A stretch of DNA of 64,000 nt from Aselliscus stoliczkanus (GCA_033961575.1 CM066728.1:181775678-181839677), one strand, 5' to 3'. Positions 10,631 through 22,291 are shown, counted from the first letter of the stretch. Notes: generated by a model from the letters alone, not told the origin. Numbers and translations are program-made.

Positions 10631-11294
10631 TGTCGCTTCCCACACGACTGGGCTAGGTGGGTGTGGAGAAGGGAGAGCAAAAGGTTAAGGAAAAGAGAGA
10701 GAGACACAAAATAGGAGAGAAAACAGTTGGGGGCCAGGAGACCCCCAGCCTCGTGGACTGGAGTCCTGAATCGGGGCCTGACTGATCCTTTTATTATCTT
10801 ACACATAAGCAAAGGTCAATATAGCTTCCAGGTCTGTGAGTCTCACACCCAAAAACATAGCTCTAGGCCAAATCACCCACACATGCAAGCTGCCATTACC
10901 GGAGGTCCCATAAGGTTATTGTCATGCATCTCTTAAGAGACAGAACTCCTGCCAAGTCTCACTGATAAGAATGCGCAGAGGACAGATATTATCACCTCAA
11001 TAGGTCATTTCACAGGCAGGTTGCCAGATCCTGAAGCAAGGGGTTCATGCCCTGTTTCTGTCAACTCATGATTCCTCCTGTTGGTACCCACTGGTACCCA
11101 CTGGCACCCACAGGCACCCACGTGACCATGTCTGGCTTGGGTTGTCCCTCTCGTGGGATCTTATCTGTCATTGACTTACCGGCCATCCTTTGGTGTGAAA
11201 CAGGGATATATATGTATAGTAAGCATAATATTGAAGTTGTGATCTGTCTTTAGGAGAAGTGTATGGAGGCAGACAGGTAGGCTATAATGTGACA
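10631..11294 (-). mobile_element. Solo LTR (class II ERV type), nested in L1
   Basis: About 664 bp with TGT...ACA ends on the minus strand (tgtcacattatagcctacct at its 5' side). It is closely similar along its length to 42434-43084, and a shared U3 motif ('cttgggttgtccc...tcattgactta') also occurs in the LTR at 8144. AATAAA in LTR sense is at 10795-10790. The flanks tccact (10625-10630) and cccacc (11295-11300) differ by two transitions and are the likely 6-bp duplication. L1 3' UTR resumes on both sides. No internal viral sequence. Confidence 0.8.
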
Positions 11295-11582
11295 CCCACC
11301 TGGTGCTATACCTAGTTATTACCATATTATTGACTATATTCCCAATGCTGTACTTTACATCCCCATGACTATAATGTAACTACCAATTTGTACTTCTCAG
11401 TCCCTTCACCCTTTTCATCCTGCCCTCCTATCTATCACCCTCAATAAATCTAGTACTCATCTGACACCATACATAGTTATTACAATATTATTGAATATAT
11501 TCTTTATGCTGTAGTCTACATCCCCATAACTACTTTTTAACAACAAATTTGTTCTTCTTAATCCCTTCCCCTGTTTTTACTG

Positions 11583-12069
11583 TCACCCCCAACCCCCCTT
11601 CCATGTGGCAACCATTAAAATATTTTCTGTATCAATCTGTTTCTGTTGTGTTGTTGTTCTTTCGATTTCATATATAAGTGAAATCACATTGCATCTGTCT
11701 TTCTCTGTCTGACACTCTGGACTCAGCACATTACCTTCCAAGTTCATCCATGCTGACAAATAACAAGAACCCATTCTCTTCCATGGCCGAGCAATATTTA
11801 GTTGTATATATGTACCACCTCCTCTTTATCCATTCATCCATCAACACCAGGCTGCCTCCACATCTTGGCCATTGTAAACAATGCTGCAATGAACATATGG
11901 ATGCACATGTCTCTTTGAAGTAGTATTTGGGTTTCTTCAGATAAATACCCAGAAGTGGGATTATGGGTCCTTCTTGGTCTCTTTTTATAGCTTTTGTTTT
12001 AAAGTCTATTTTGTCTGGTATAAGTATTGCTAACCCAGCTTTTATTTTGTTGTTTGTTTTAATTTTCAT
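11583..12069 (-). pseudogene. L1 ORF2 remnant, N-terminus joined to C-terminus
   Basis: The open frame 12069-11731 begins with an endonuclease-type segment (AGLAILIPDKIDFKTKAIKRD, the family's ...ILISDKIDFKTK...KRDKEGH region) and passes without a stop into PLLGIYLKKPK and DEWIKRRWYIYTTKYCSAM, the family's C-terminal ...LGIYPKNPE and DEWIKKMWYIYTMEYYSAI region. The last part continues in another frame to 11583. The reverse transcriptase is absent, so the product could not work as ORF2p. Confidence 0.75.
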
Positions 12070-13031
12070 GAAATAACTTTTTCCATCTATTTACTATCTA
12101 TCTGTGTGTGTCTTTCGATCTGAAGTGAGTCTCTTGAAGGCAGCATATGTTAGGGTTTTGTTTTCTTATCTGTTCAGCTCTCCTATTTGATTGGAGCATT
12201 TAATTCATTTATGTTGAAAGTAATTGTTGAGAGATATATAGCTATTGCCATTTTATTATTCATAATTTTTAGTTTGTTTTTTATTGTACATCTTAAAAAA
12301 TTTCCTACAACGTTCTTTATAACACTGGTTTGGTGATGATAAACTCCTTCAGCTTTTTTTTTTTGGTCTGGGAAACTCTTTATCTTCCCTTCAACTTTAA
12401 ATGATAGTCTATGTTTGTTTCTGTGTATTAGGTAGATATGCTATGTCTCCCAGTCTTGGCAGGGTGGCCTTATGTAGTAGGTGCCCTGTGGCGCTCTGGC
12501 ATACTCTCCCTGGTCACCTGTTCCAGGTCCTCCAGGAGTGTACCTTGTGTGGGTTCTATGTGCCCTCCTGTTATAGTTGAGCCTTGATTGCTATTGGCAT
12601 GTCAGTAGGTGACAAGGCCCTCAGACTGATTGACTGTGGGGTCTGGCCATGTCCACAGCTTATAGGCTGCTGTATGGGGGCCCCACCTCACTTAATGGGA
12701 TTCTCCCCAGCAGGCTCTGGTTCCTGTGAGTCTGCTCTTTGTGTGTGCCACTTGAGTTAATTGGGTGGTGCTCTGCTGTGGTCTGAAGTCAGCCTCCAAG
12801 TATGTTGGTTCTGGGGCTTTTCGGGATGGGCTCCAGTGCCAGCCCAGGTCACCCACTGCCTGTGACCAGCCAGGAGCTATCTGGTAGGAGCTACAAAGTG
12901 ATCCGGTGTTGTTTGCTTCCTATGCTAAAGTTGGATGCAGGTGAGAGAGGTCATGCTGTGAACTGAGGCCAGCTGCCCCCAGTACTGTTGTTGGGGTAGC
13001 TCTCCCCAAAGTGAGGACACCCTGAGGCCTG

Positions 13032-13045
13032 CTGCCACCTGCTGG
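13032..13045 (-). promoter_or_regulatory. CTCF-like motif in the L1 5' UTR
   Basis: The minus strand reads ccagcaggtggcag, a 14 of 14 match to the core CCASYAGRKGGCRS. It sits within the L1 5' UTR. Orientation faces the motif at 979. Motif match only. Confidence 0.5.
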
Positions 13046-14084
13046 CTCTCTTAAGGCTCAGCCACTGATAAAGCCTTGGGTTATATGTGAGTTGAGTGAG
13101 GCAGACTCCCAGGGAGTCATTAGAGTGGGAATAGTTGTGGTCACCAGGTTAATGGATACTCTGGTTTAGTGCCAGTGCTGAGTCTGGAGCAATTCAGCAA
13201 AAGGCTCAGACCACATCAAGGCCAGTTGCTGCCCACCTCAGGTCCATGGACTCTGATAGTTTTCCAAGAAACTGTGCAAGGTGGGCAGGCTGGCTGCTCT
13301 TGAGAAAGTGCCTCTAGCCTTAGGGGAATTGGGTGAGGCAGGGTCTCAGGGAAGCTTACCAGGCCAATTCAGATTCAGATTTGGCCATGGACTTAGGTAG
13401 AGGACTCCACACAGGAAGGATGGCACCTGCCTGCTGGCTACATGGGAGAAAGACCCCAGACAGGGAAAATGGGCTGTCCTCCAGCCCTCCCTCTGAAGAC
13501 ACAGTCTGACCCTCGTATGTCTCTGACACCCCATGAGTCACTGTCCCTCTTCTGGAGCCCAGGGCGAGTGCCTGGGAGTGAGGGAGCCTGTGTGCAATCC
13601 CTTTAAGAGAATGTCTGGATGTCCTACAGCCTTCTGTTCCACCAGGAGGGTTGGAATTCCCACTGCTTTTCACAGCCAGATGTTGTGGCTCCTCATCCTG
13701 GCACCAGTACTCTGGGTCGGCAGCCTGGTGTGGGGCTGGGGTCTCTTATTCCTCTGGGGAGGACCTCCATGGCTGACATATCCCTCCTGATTCTCAACCA
13801 CCACACGGAGGTTTGGGGCCAGCCCATTTTGTATCCTCCCTTCCTACCAATCTTGACCTGGCTTCTTTATATCCTTAGTTATAAAACTTCTGTTCAGCCA
13901 GGCTTCAGATGGTTCTCCATGTTGATTGTTCTACAATTGTTTGTAATTTTAATGTATTCACAAGAGGAATTATGCATGGTGTTTATCTACTTTGCCATCT
14001 TGGGTCTCTCCCTTGTATAGCACATATAATTCATATGAATGATCTGTATTTTGAATAAAAGATAGGCATCACTATGTCAAACTC

Positions 14085-14170
14085 ATGGGTAAGGAAGGAG
14101 ACTTACAAATTATTGAGATGTACAGTTAGTAAATGAGAGCTGAGATTCCACCCTGGGCATCCTGGCCTTT
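14085..14170 (-). repeat. MIR fragment, antisense
   Basis: 'aaggagacttacaaattatt' then 'gttagtaaatgagagctgag' and 'attccaccctgggcatcctg' follow the reversed MIR order (cagctagtaagtggcagagc, gggattcaaaccc). Confidence 0.55.
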
Positions 14171-14586
14171 ATATAAATGTATATTTTTAAATTTGTTTAA
14201 AAAATTATTTTGTTCCTTTATACTTATGTTGGTAAATTGAATGATTGTTTTATGCATATAATAAACAGTATTTATTATTGTGATTTACTCTCACCTTGGT
14301 TACATTCCTGACCATCTTTCAGTCCTGTTAGCAGTTAACGACCTATATCAAGAATGAATTTTAAGCCAGGACTGGTCTGCATTCTGCTTCCAAATCATAT
14401 TGTCTCATGAAAAAGTATTTCTTTGTTTTTTTGTGTGTGTTTTTTTTATTAATTATGTCCATATGAATTATTGCTTCTGTTTAGTGTCACTTTACAGGAG
14501 AACAATTCATCCATGAAATGTCATTTAATATCAGCCTTATAACCTTAAATTCATATGAACTAGTTGTATAATGGATTGTAGTTATT
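14171..14586. other. Unique AT-rich sequence
   Basis: Nothing recognised apart from T-rich runs near 14420-14450. Confidence 0.35.
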
Positions 14587-14631
14587 AAAACAAACAAACA
14601 AACAAACAAACAAACAAACAAACAAACAAAC
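14587..14631. repeat. (AAAC)n microsatellite
   Basis: About eleven uninterrupted copies of aaac/caaa. Confidence 0.95.
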
Positions 14632-15983
14632 CACCATTGCCAACAACACCAGGGAGAATGCCTCTGGCTCATATATGGTGTCATTTCTATGTTCCTTGTA
14701 CCACATGTTGTTCATGGCACTGGGTGGATGTCTGTCTAATTGAATATTTCAAAATGTCACAACACAGGTTTTGTGAAAGTTAAATTTGAATCAAGAAACC
14801 ACTTCTCAAAGTTCCTTTCACAGAAATCTTGGCCTCCATGAAGGAGAAAAGTCCTAAAATGGAAAAGTGTTAAACTATAGCACTCAAAAACATTCTTAAT
14901 CCTACTGTCATGCATTAAACAGGACTAAAAAAAAAAAGTAAAAGTTCACCAAACACATAAATATGCTATGCACTCCACTGGACTTCTCAATAATCATGAA
15001 AATCAAGGTGTCTCCTTTCCCATTTGTACATTTTTGGTTTTAAATGTTGGCTGATTGCCTTTAGATTACATACTCGTATGTTTTTGTTGCTATACATTAA
15101 AATACAACAAAAAACCTGTACTGCTGACATTGGAAAGTGCATGCCTCCATGGTCTTAACAGCTCAAGCAATACCTTCTTTCAGTTTTATGTAGGATAGAG
15201 CTGCACCCTTCTTCTATATCATTAAGCACTAATTGCCCAATTACAGTGCTTGGAACACTGTTAAAATTGTGCCCAAGGCTTTTCAGCAAATTCAGCTTTA
15301 AAGCAAATGATCCCAGTAGTTAAAATTATTTACTAAACACAGTACAGAGTTTCTCTAGAAAGATTATTTAAGGCCTATTACACTTGCTAGATCCTTATAT
15401 TACAAAATACCTGGGTACTTAGTGAAGCTGTTGCCTCTTCTCATGAGGCCTTTTTTTTTTTTTTTTAACCCCAAAAATGTAAAGGAATATTTTGTATTTG
15501 AGTAGATATTCTTAATCTGAAAGCAGTTTCCTTTATTTTAGGCCATTTTGGAGAAGAATAATGATTTATTCTGTATTAAGACATTACTTATAAATACACT
15601 TAAAAGGTTTAATTTAATTTTTAAAAAATATTCTCTTTGTGTTAAAATTTATATGATCAAGTAAGCTACAAAGGATTTGAATGTGTCCTAATCATTACAT
15701 TATTTGGACAAAAATATTTTTGAGGAAAATTTTATCAAACATTTTACATTATGGGAAACAAACAATAACCATCGAGGACAGTGAGACATTTTCTCATATA
15801 TTTCTCATTAGTCCTCTCAACAGCTCTCAGCTAGCTATTCCCAACACCACGTTATGAAAGAGGCTTTGGATGGGTAAATGACCTTTGTAATGTCACAGTG
15901 CTGGTAAAGGTCAAAAGAGTGAGTATTATGTATAGGTTTATCTTTTGAGTTCTTGGACCCAATTCCAATGTATATGTATGTAT
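14632..15983. other. Unique AT-rich sequence
   Basis: No gene seen. A weak antisense MIR-like block may lie at about 15785-15925 ('gtaatgtcacagtgctggta'). A T16 run occurs near 15451-15466. Confidence 0.35.
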
Positions 15984-16783
15984 TGTGGGGGAGACTTCCC
16001 CACATACCACCAAGCAATTCTCAGACACCATCAGGGTGTCCAAGAATCCAATTGAATTCAACTCATTTCTGACACTATCTCAAGGGAGATAGCATCACAT
16101 TCCACAGGCTAAGGGCTCAATCCTACAAGACTGCCTCCTCCCCACAATGCAGACACCAGTCATCAGCCTAGGTTGTTACCTGTACTTCTGACCTACTGGC
16201 TCTAAATCAGAAGTTCCCATGACCTCCTCCTTGGGTTTGATTAATTTGCTAGAGCAGTTCACAGATCTCAGAGAAATGTTTTACTTACTAGATTACTGGT
16301 GTATTAAAAAAGGTATAATTCAGGAAGAGCCAGATAAAAGAGATGCATAGGGCAAGGTATGTGGGAAAGAGCTCGGAGCTTCTGTATTCTCTTAGAGCAC
16401 ACAATTCTCCCTAAATATATATGTGTTACCCATGTGGAAACTTTCTGAACCCTGCCTTTTTGGGATTTTTATGGAAACTTCATTATAGCACCATTAATTG
16501 AATTATTGGCTATTGGTTACTGATTCAACCTCCAGCCCCTTTCACCCTCCCAGGAGGTCAGGGGATGGGACTGAAAGTTCCAATTCTCTAATCATATGGC
16601 TTGTTCTCCCGGGAACCAGCCCTCCATCCTTGGTGCTATCCAAAAGTCACTTTATTAACATAGCAAGAGACAATTTATTGCTTTAGCACTTAGGAAATTC
16701 CAAGAATTTTAGGAGTTCTGTGCCAGAAAAGGGGACCAAGACAAAATATATATATTTCTTATTATAAATCACAACATCACAAT
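15984..16783. mobile_element. Old LTR-like element, probably ERVL/MaLR type
   Basis: A block of about 800 bp begins 'tgtgggggagacttccccac' and ends near 'cacaacatcaca'. Parts match my memory of a dispersed mammalian LTR: 'ttgctagagcagttcacaga', 'gggatttttatggaaacttc', 'cctccagcccctttcaccct', 'tcaggggatgggactgaaag'. I cannot name the family or be sure of the strand. No internal retroviral sequence is seen. Confidence 0.5.
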
Positions 16784-17364
16784 TTTAAAAATAAAAACAG
16801 TGATACAATTTATAATATTTACAGAAGATGAAGACAAAAAAGGGGATCTCAAATACTAAAACAGAGATATATCAGATAATCTTGATAAAAAGTTGAATGC
16901 TGTATAAATACATATATTTTAAAATTTGGGACATACAATTTTTCATGCAATGTTTAAAAAACTTGTAGCAAATTCTTTTTAAAATCACATCATATTCTTT
17001 ATAGTAATCTCTATTTTCATATACCAGGTTTGCTTAAGGTGGGGTCCACCTGCCTCATTTGGAACTATATTCATACAACACTTGAAAAGTGGGCCATCCT
17101 TTATCATATGTCCTTCATGCAGTTTACCATTCTTGGTCTTAATAGTTATAAAGATTGTGGTGTCCTATATTGTATTGACAACATATAATTATATTTACAT
17201 CACATATCACCTTTTTAGGTGACCTATAAAGTCCTTTTATACCTTCCTCTGATCTATTTGAATCTATAGTCAAGCTGTACCCATAAATGTACTTCAAATG
17301 TAATATAGAAATATTACAGATTTTTATCAACAGTTTCTTTTTTGGGGTATTTTTTTAAAGCCTG
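16784..17364. other. Unique AT-rich sequence
   Basis: No element or gene recognised. Confidence 0.35.
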
Positions 17365-17375
17365 TATTTATTCAT

Positions 17376-17422
<47 letters not shown>

Positions 17423-17423
17423 T
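17365..17423. repeat. (TTTA)n microsatellite
   Basis: About fourteen copies of ttta/attt, with one ttca variant at the left end. Confidence 0.95.
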
Positions 17424-18850
17424 GTTTAAGTATGAGAAAGTCCAAAAGCAGGTGAATGTACTCAGAAGAACCATCTTAGACATTAGCGTCTATGTATATT
17501 TGACTCACAGACCAAACGAAACCAATAAATAAGCAAACACCAGTAAAAAAAATTCTCAAGGGCAAGTCTCAAGGAAAAAGTTACTTTGATGTAGTTTTAA
17601 ACTTGCCTTGCACACAACAGGCATACTAAAAAAAAATTGTTAAGCTGAATTAAATAGACTATTCCTGTGTCAAGGACATCTCTTTATAGCAATTAGTGTG
17701 TAGGGAGTTTACTAAGGAGTGTTCTCAGGGAAAGAACTAGGAATGGGCAAAGGGAGAAGTTATTCTGCAGTGTGGTCTTAATCCAGACCTCAGTCAACCT
17801 TTTAGGGAGCTTTGAAGATGGGTTGGAGCTTCCGATTTGTGTCTTGTTCTGATAAGGGGGGCCAGGCCTTCCAAATCTAGCATTGACCAGGCATTGAATA
17901 TGGGCCACCTCACTCCTTTCTTTCCTGGGAAGATAGCCTGACCTTGGGCATGGCAGCTGTCTTCCCCTGGGGGCAGATTCTGGAGAGGGTTGGCTGCAGA
18001 GGTAGTTATTTCTAATCGCTGTTACAAGAATAAGCCCCGGTACCCTGAGATGTGCAGCATTGTATTCAATATAGATACAAAAAGGAATATTTTGACTCTA
18101 TTGTTCCTTTTGCCCATCTTTCAATCTCTCATTCTGCTAAAAGAAAGGCATATTTTTTTCTTATGGGTAGACCTGTGAGGTCTGACTTGGCTAATTATTC
18201 CTACAATTTCTTATTCATTATCTCACATTGCAGGGAGTCTTTTTGGACCATCAAGCCTGGAAATTTAGGATTGCATATTAATCAGTGGAATATAATTTGC
18301 TAGCTGCTGCCTCTGTGCTTGGGGTGCACAGTATATACCAGGATACATACAATTAGCCTCAAGGTTTGCTCAGGAGCACTTGCCCATCCGACAAGAAAAT
18401 GAGCATTACAGTAATTGAGAAAATGAACACCTTGGGTCATTTTCTTGCTGGCAGTGGTTAGAAAGTCTTATCATTGAATTGCCCTACTTTGTTTCTCATT
18501 ATCTCTCACAAGCATTGCTAGGCAAGAAGCTATTTGGCACACATAAAATTTGAGCTTGTTTGGGGTGAGGAAGGTGAACCACAAGAGGAGGAAAGATTAA
18601 GTTCCAATGCAGTACAGATTTAGAGCTCAGGCTTTTCTCATTTTAATATTTTTCACTAGATGCAGGGGAGGGGGTTGGCGGTGGAACTTGACCTGGAGTT
18701 CTGAAAATCTTCTAAAGTATATTCATGATTTTAGCAGTATATGCATCTGTACAAACCCTCATTTCATTCTCTGATTTTAGGTTATTACCTCTATATCATG
18801 CATCTGGATACTCCACATGTGTTTGGACACTCCACAAGCAACTTCTTCAG
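17424..18850. other. Unique sequence
   Basis: No recognised repeat or gene. The frames at 17990-18178 and 18052-18303 overlap each other and match no family I know. Confidence 0.35.
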
Positions 18851-19020
18851 TTTTTCTACAACTAACTCACCACAAGCAAGCCCTACAGTTTCCCCTATTT
18901 CTGTTAATAATATCACACTTAGTTAATCATTCAGCTTAGAAATCTAGGCATAGTTTCTCCTCCTTTCCTTTGTTTCCCACTTCTGAGATCCATGAATGAT
19001 ATTGTTGAAAGGCAATGTAT
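18851..19020 (+). repeat. L2 fragment
   Basis: 'cagcttagaaatctaggcat' followed by 'agtttctcctcctttccttt' fits the L2 stretch that usually reads agccagaaacctgggagtcatccttgactcctc. Diverged and short. Confidence 0.4.
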
Positions 19021-19814
19021 GTTCTGTCCCAGAAATCTCATTTGCTTGGTGGCCTCTTGGTGCTCCACTGCTCAGAGTGCTCCATGAAGCCCTTGTTCAA
19101 TGACAAATAGTTCTGGGACAGGGTTATTGTAAGGGAAGGGCAGAAAATATTTCTTCATGTCAGCACAGAAGGAAAGAGCCAGCGAGGTCTGATTTGTGGG
19201 AAAGTGCCTAGAGTGCCTTTTGCTTTGAGGCAAATGGATTAGGAGAGAACCTTTCACAGACCTGAGCTTTGCTGCCTTAGCACAGTGAGATTGTACAGGA
19301 AAAGGTGCATAAGCTGAAATCAATATGTAGGCTGGGTTTGAGAGGCCAATAATCTTTGAGCTGGCTTGGTGTGAACTCTGCTCAGCAGCAACACTTCACA
19401 GCTGGTGGGGCAAAAGGACCCATTGAGATCCACAGTTTGGGGGGACTACAAATGCCAATTAAGCAAAGAACAAGCAGGTCACTTAAGCAAAGATTCTTGT
19501 CCCTAGCAACATGAGGCAGATTTTCTCAGTGTCTTATGAAGGCTGTCACACATTCCTAAATAGGAAATTATTCTTCTAAGACCACCCTTTTTATTTCCCA
19601 TGTATTCATATAATAAATTCATCCCTGGAAGCAATTTGTGTATCTCTGATTTGGCACTCTTGAAAATCTTACCTGCTGGGCTAGTAAAAGCTTTCTAGCT
19701 AAAAGGAAACATTTCCCTGCCTCACAGATGTTTACTGATACCTGAAATTCCAGTACAAGGTACAAAGCCTTTCATTGCACAAGGAAGGCGGAGGAATGAG
19801 GGAGGAAAAGAAGG
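19021..19814. other. Unique sequence
   Basis: No recognised repeat or gene. Confidence 0.35.
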
Positions 19815-19985
19815 AAGTCAACTAATATTTACTCTGTCTATCATGGGACAGGCACTGTGCGAAGCCCTTTATTCAGATAATCTATTTGGATATCTGACCC
19901 TACCTTCCACAGTAGATGGAGTTATCCCAGAAGAGGAAACTCTCAGGGAGTTTATGCAACTTGTCCAGTGTCAGCCACCTTTTCT
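19815..19985 (-). repeat. MIR SINE, antisense
   Basis: 'gggacaggcactgtgcgaag', 'ccctttattcagataatcta' and 'gttatcccagaagaggaaac' follow the reversed MIR order. Confidence 0.65.
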
Positions 19986-20159
19986 ATACGGGAATTTGTC
20001 ATGATTATGACACCAGTATTGTGACCCAGGGCGTTACTTGATGTTTGGTGCTTAGGGAAGGCTGTAATGACATTTACTTCTTCTGGTTATATTTGGACTG
20101 GGAGGGTGAAGAGTAGAGTCAGAAGCTCTAGCTATGGAGGAGAGAGGAAGTTTGATGTA

Positions 20160-20815
20160 GGGCTGGCTATTTACCTATTTTCGCTCGGCTCCAAGTCGAC
20201 TCTCCCATGTACCCTCTGTAATACTGCTGTGGGATTCTGTAAACTACATTTTCCAGACTCCTTTGCAAAGGGGGTCCTCTTTTATGATCTGCCAGCAGGG
20301 GCACTAGAGAGAGACTGGAAAATAGGAGGAGAGAAGGGACCCCGCTCTGTTTTTTACCTATTCCTACAGTGTTAGGCAGTGTGTGTGTGTGGGGGGGGGA
20401 GAAGTTGGGAGAGGGTGGTGGTGTGTGTGTGGGGAGGGCGGGGGGAGTGTGTGAGGGGGAACTAGCAGCAAAAGTTGGTTCTAACCTCTAATTACTTTCA
20501 GCACCCAAAAACCCAGTGTCTTCAGAGATACCAGCCACAGCCAATGGTGTGCCCCCTTCTCAGAGGCATGACTACTGGCTCCATAGGCTTCTGGTCCTAA
20601 CTCATAGGTTCTTGTAACCCCCCTCTTCCTTTTCTTCTCCTAGCCTTAGAATGGTAATTGCTTTTTCTCTGGGCTACCTCAGAGTTCCCCTTTTCCTCTT
20701 TTAGTCATCCAAGTCCTGTTCTAACCAATTCCCTGTATTAAATCCTTTATATTTTGAAGTGTTATTGTGGTTTCTGTTTCCCTGACCAGATATTGACTGC
20801 GATTGTGTTACTAAG
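20160..20815. repeat. Possible old dispersed repeat, family unresolved
   Basis: The stretch 'ctacattttccagactcctt' with 'gatctgccagcaggggcact', and the right end 'gtggtttctgtttccctgac', resemble phrases of a dispersed mammalian element. The G-rich tract at 20380-20462 lies within it. I cannot assign a family or strand. Confidence 0.3.
20380..20462 (+). repeat. GT/G-rich tract with quadruplex potential
   Basis: Alternating gt runs with at least six G runs of three or more on the plus strand (a nine-G run near 20391-20399, then ggg, ggg, gggg, ggg, gggggg, ggggg). It satisfies the simple G3+N1-7 pattern in places. Confidence 0.7.
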
Positions 20816-22235
20816 CTGTGGAGTGGATAGACAGACTATTGGGAGTACCAAAGGCTGGAGAAAAATAGAACAATCTCTGATCTGGTCCAGAAAACTTCAT
20901 CAGGGGATTGTTGGAGGAGGCCTTGTCTTGACTGAGAAGTTCTTGGAAGAAAATACCTGAATTTCATATTATCCACAATAAGAACATTTCTTGATACATG
21001 GATGTGAGATTCAGAGAGAGATTCTAGATGATATGTCTCTTTAAAGTAAATGTAGAGGGCCACACAGAGGAATCAGATTTTCATATCATGGCCTCTTTTC
21101 ACTAAGTCTGGTGGTAAAAGAGAATCATTTGCAATTTGATCCTGTTCATGAGAGACACCAACGCAGTGTGTCCTCATGTATACAATCCCTCTCTTACATT
21201 CAGAAAGCTTGAGATGAGATGGTGTGTAGGATTTGATCCTCCCCCACTCCCAAATTACTCAGTTTTTCTTTTTTACCCAAATGTCAGTGAATGCTTCCAA
21301 CTGCTTTCTAAAGGAACAAATTACCTATTTATTTAAATGAATTAACTGTAGCTTGCTGACAAACAGTATTTCATTTTCAGGAGCAGCTGTAAGACTTTTA
21401 AAACATTAAAAGGACTATCAAAAACATTTCAGGGAGTACAACCAAAATTTTATAAGGGACTTCTAAAATTTCTTCTGTAGTCAAGATAATTAACTGGTGT
21501 GATAGTTTTCATATTCTGGGTAGAGTTTTTCTTTTTTTTTTTTTTAAGTTAATGTGTTTCAGAAGTGTTTATGGATATATTTATTTACCTTAAGTTCAAG
21601 AAATGTACACCACATGTAGCAATGAAGATAAAAATGTCCATATTACTTTGGAAGCCTACAATTTGTCCAAAGGTGATGAAACCTTGTTCCATGCTGGGGT
21701 GTTGGGAAGTATACATATGGGAAGTATACATATGTACACTTCCCCTTTGGGTAGCACTCTCCTTCAACCAGTTCTCCAAACCTGTTCTCATGTAGACCCC
21801 TTCTGAGGCTCACCAGTTGGAATGATCAAAAGGCTCAGTTGGAATAATAAAAAGAACCATAAATACCAAGCAGTTTGAAATAGAAAAAGTCTGAAATTCT
21901 AGCTGGATCCCCATTTGTGGAAATGTATTTCATGTAATCTTGTCCCATAATAATTCAATGAAAATAAGATTTCCACAGCCAAACACACTGGCAGAGTTTG
22001 GCATACAATGATTCTCCCTTGGAGATTTTGCACATCAATCATGTGGTAAAGACTCTGAGAAGTCCTGAAGTAAAGAACTAATTTAACTTTGTTGAAAGAA
22101 GTAATTTCCCATTTTTGTGATGATGGAGCATCTCTTTGCTTTTACATTTTGTGTAGCCCAACACCCCACACTAATTTTCCTTGGGAAATATTTTTGGGAT
22201 ACTGTGTATAAATGAAAGAAGGAAGATGAAGACAT
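20816..22235. other. Unique sequence
   Basis: No gene or transposable element recognised. A short inverted repeat at 21719-21744 and a direct 15-bp repeat 'gggaagtatacatat' at 21704 and 21719 are described among the findings. Confidence 0.35.
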
Positions 22236-22253
22236 TTAAAAGTCTTACGACAA

Positions 22254-22291
22254 GCACACCCCGCTAGCTCAGTCGGTAGAGCATGAGGCTC
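22254..22291 (+). pseudogene. Retro-inserted 5' half of tRNA-Lys(CTT)
   Basis: The insert contains 'ctagctcagtcggtagagca' followed by 'tgaggctctt', matching tRNA-Lys from the acceptor/D-arm to the anticodon loop (genuine tRNA: gactctta). It stops at the anticodon, so the 3' half, T-arm and B-box are absent. Near-perfect 18-bp direct repeats flank it: ttaaaagtcttacgacaa (22236-22253) and ttaaaagtcctatgacaa (22292-22309), two transitions apart. The duplicated site starts with TTAAAA, the L1 endonuclease target, and there is no A-tail, as in tailless retropseudogenes. It cannot encode a working tRNA. Confidence 0.85.

Larger units (their letters stand above)
10380..14012 (-). mobile_element. L1 with 5' end retained but most of ORF1 and ORF2 missing
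   Basis: Read on the minus strand, it starts near 14012 with 'gggagagacccaagatggca', the typical L1 5' end. It continues through a GC-rich 5' UTR (about 14012-12300), the start of the ORF2 endonuclease region (about 12290-11980, including the equivalent of 'LNVNGLNAPI'), then jumps to the ORF2 C-terminus (about 11965-11583). The 3' UTR follows, with a roughly 160-bp motif ('actatattccctatgctgta'-type) repeated near 10402, 11332 and 11502. A solo LTR (10631-11294) is inserted in the 3' UTR. The 3' limit is approximate. Confidence 0.75.

Noticed and set aside
13619..14020. 133-codon frame on the plus strand
   Set aside because: It is the antisense of the L1 5' UTR start; no coding signature of its own.
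14587..14631. Regularly spaced repeats as a CRISPR-like array
   Set aside because: This and the other tandem tracts are simple microsatellites in a mammalian genome; no repeat-spacer structure exists.
20290..20306. CTCF-like ccagcaggggcac
   Set aside because: One G is missing from the core run, so the downstream half is out of register.
22254..22291. Functional tRNA-Lys gene
   Set aside because: It stops at the anticodon and lacks the T-arm and B-box; direct repeats show it is an insertion.
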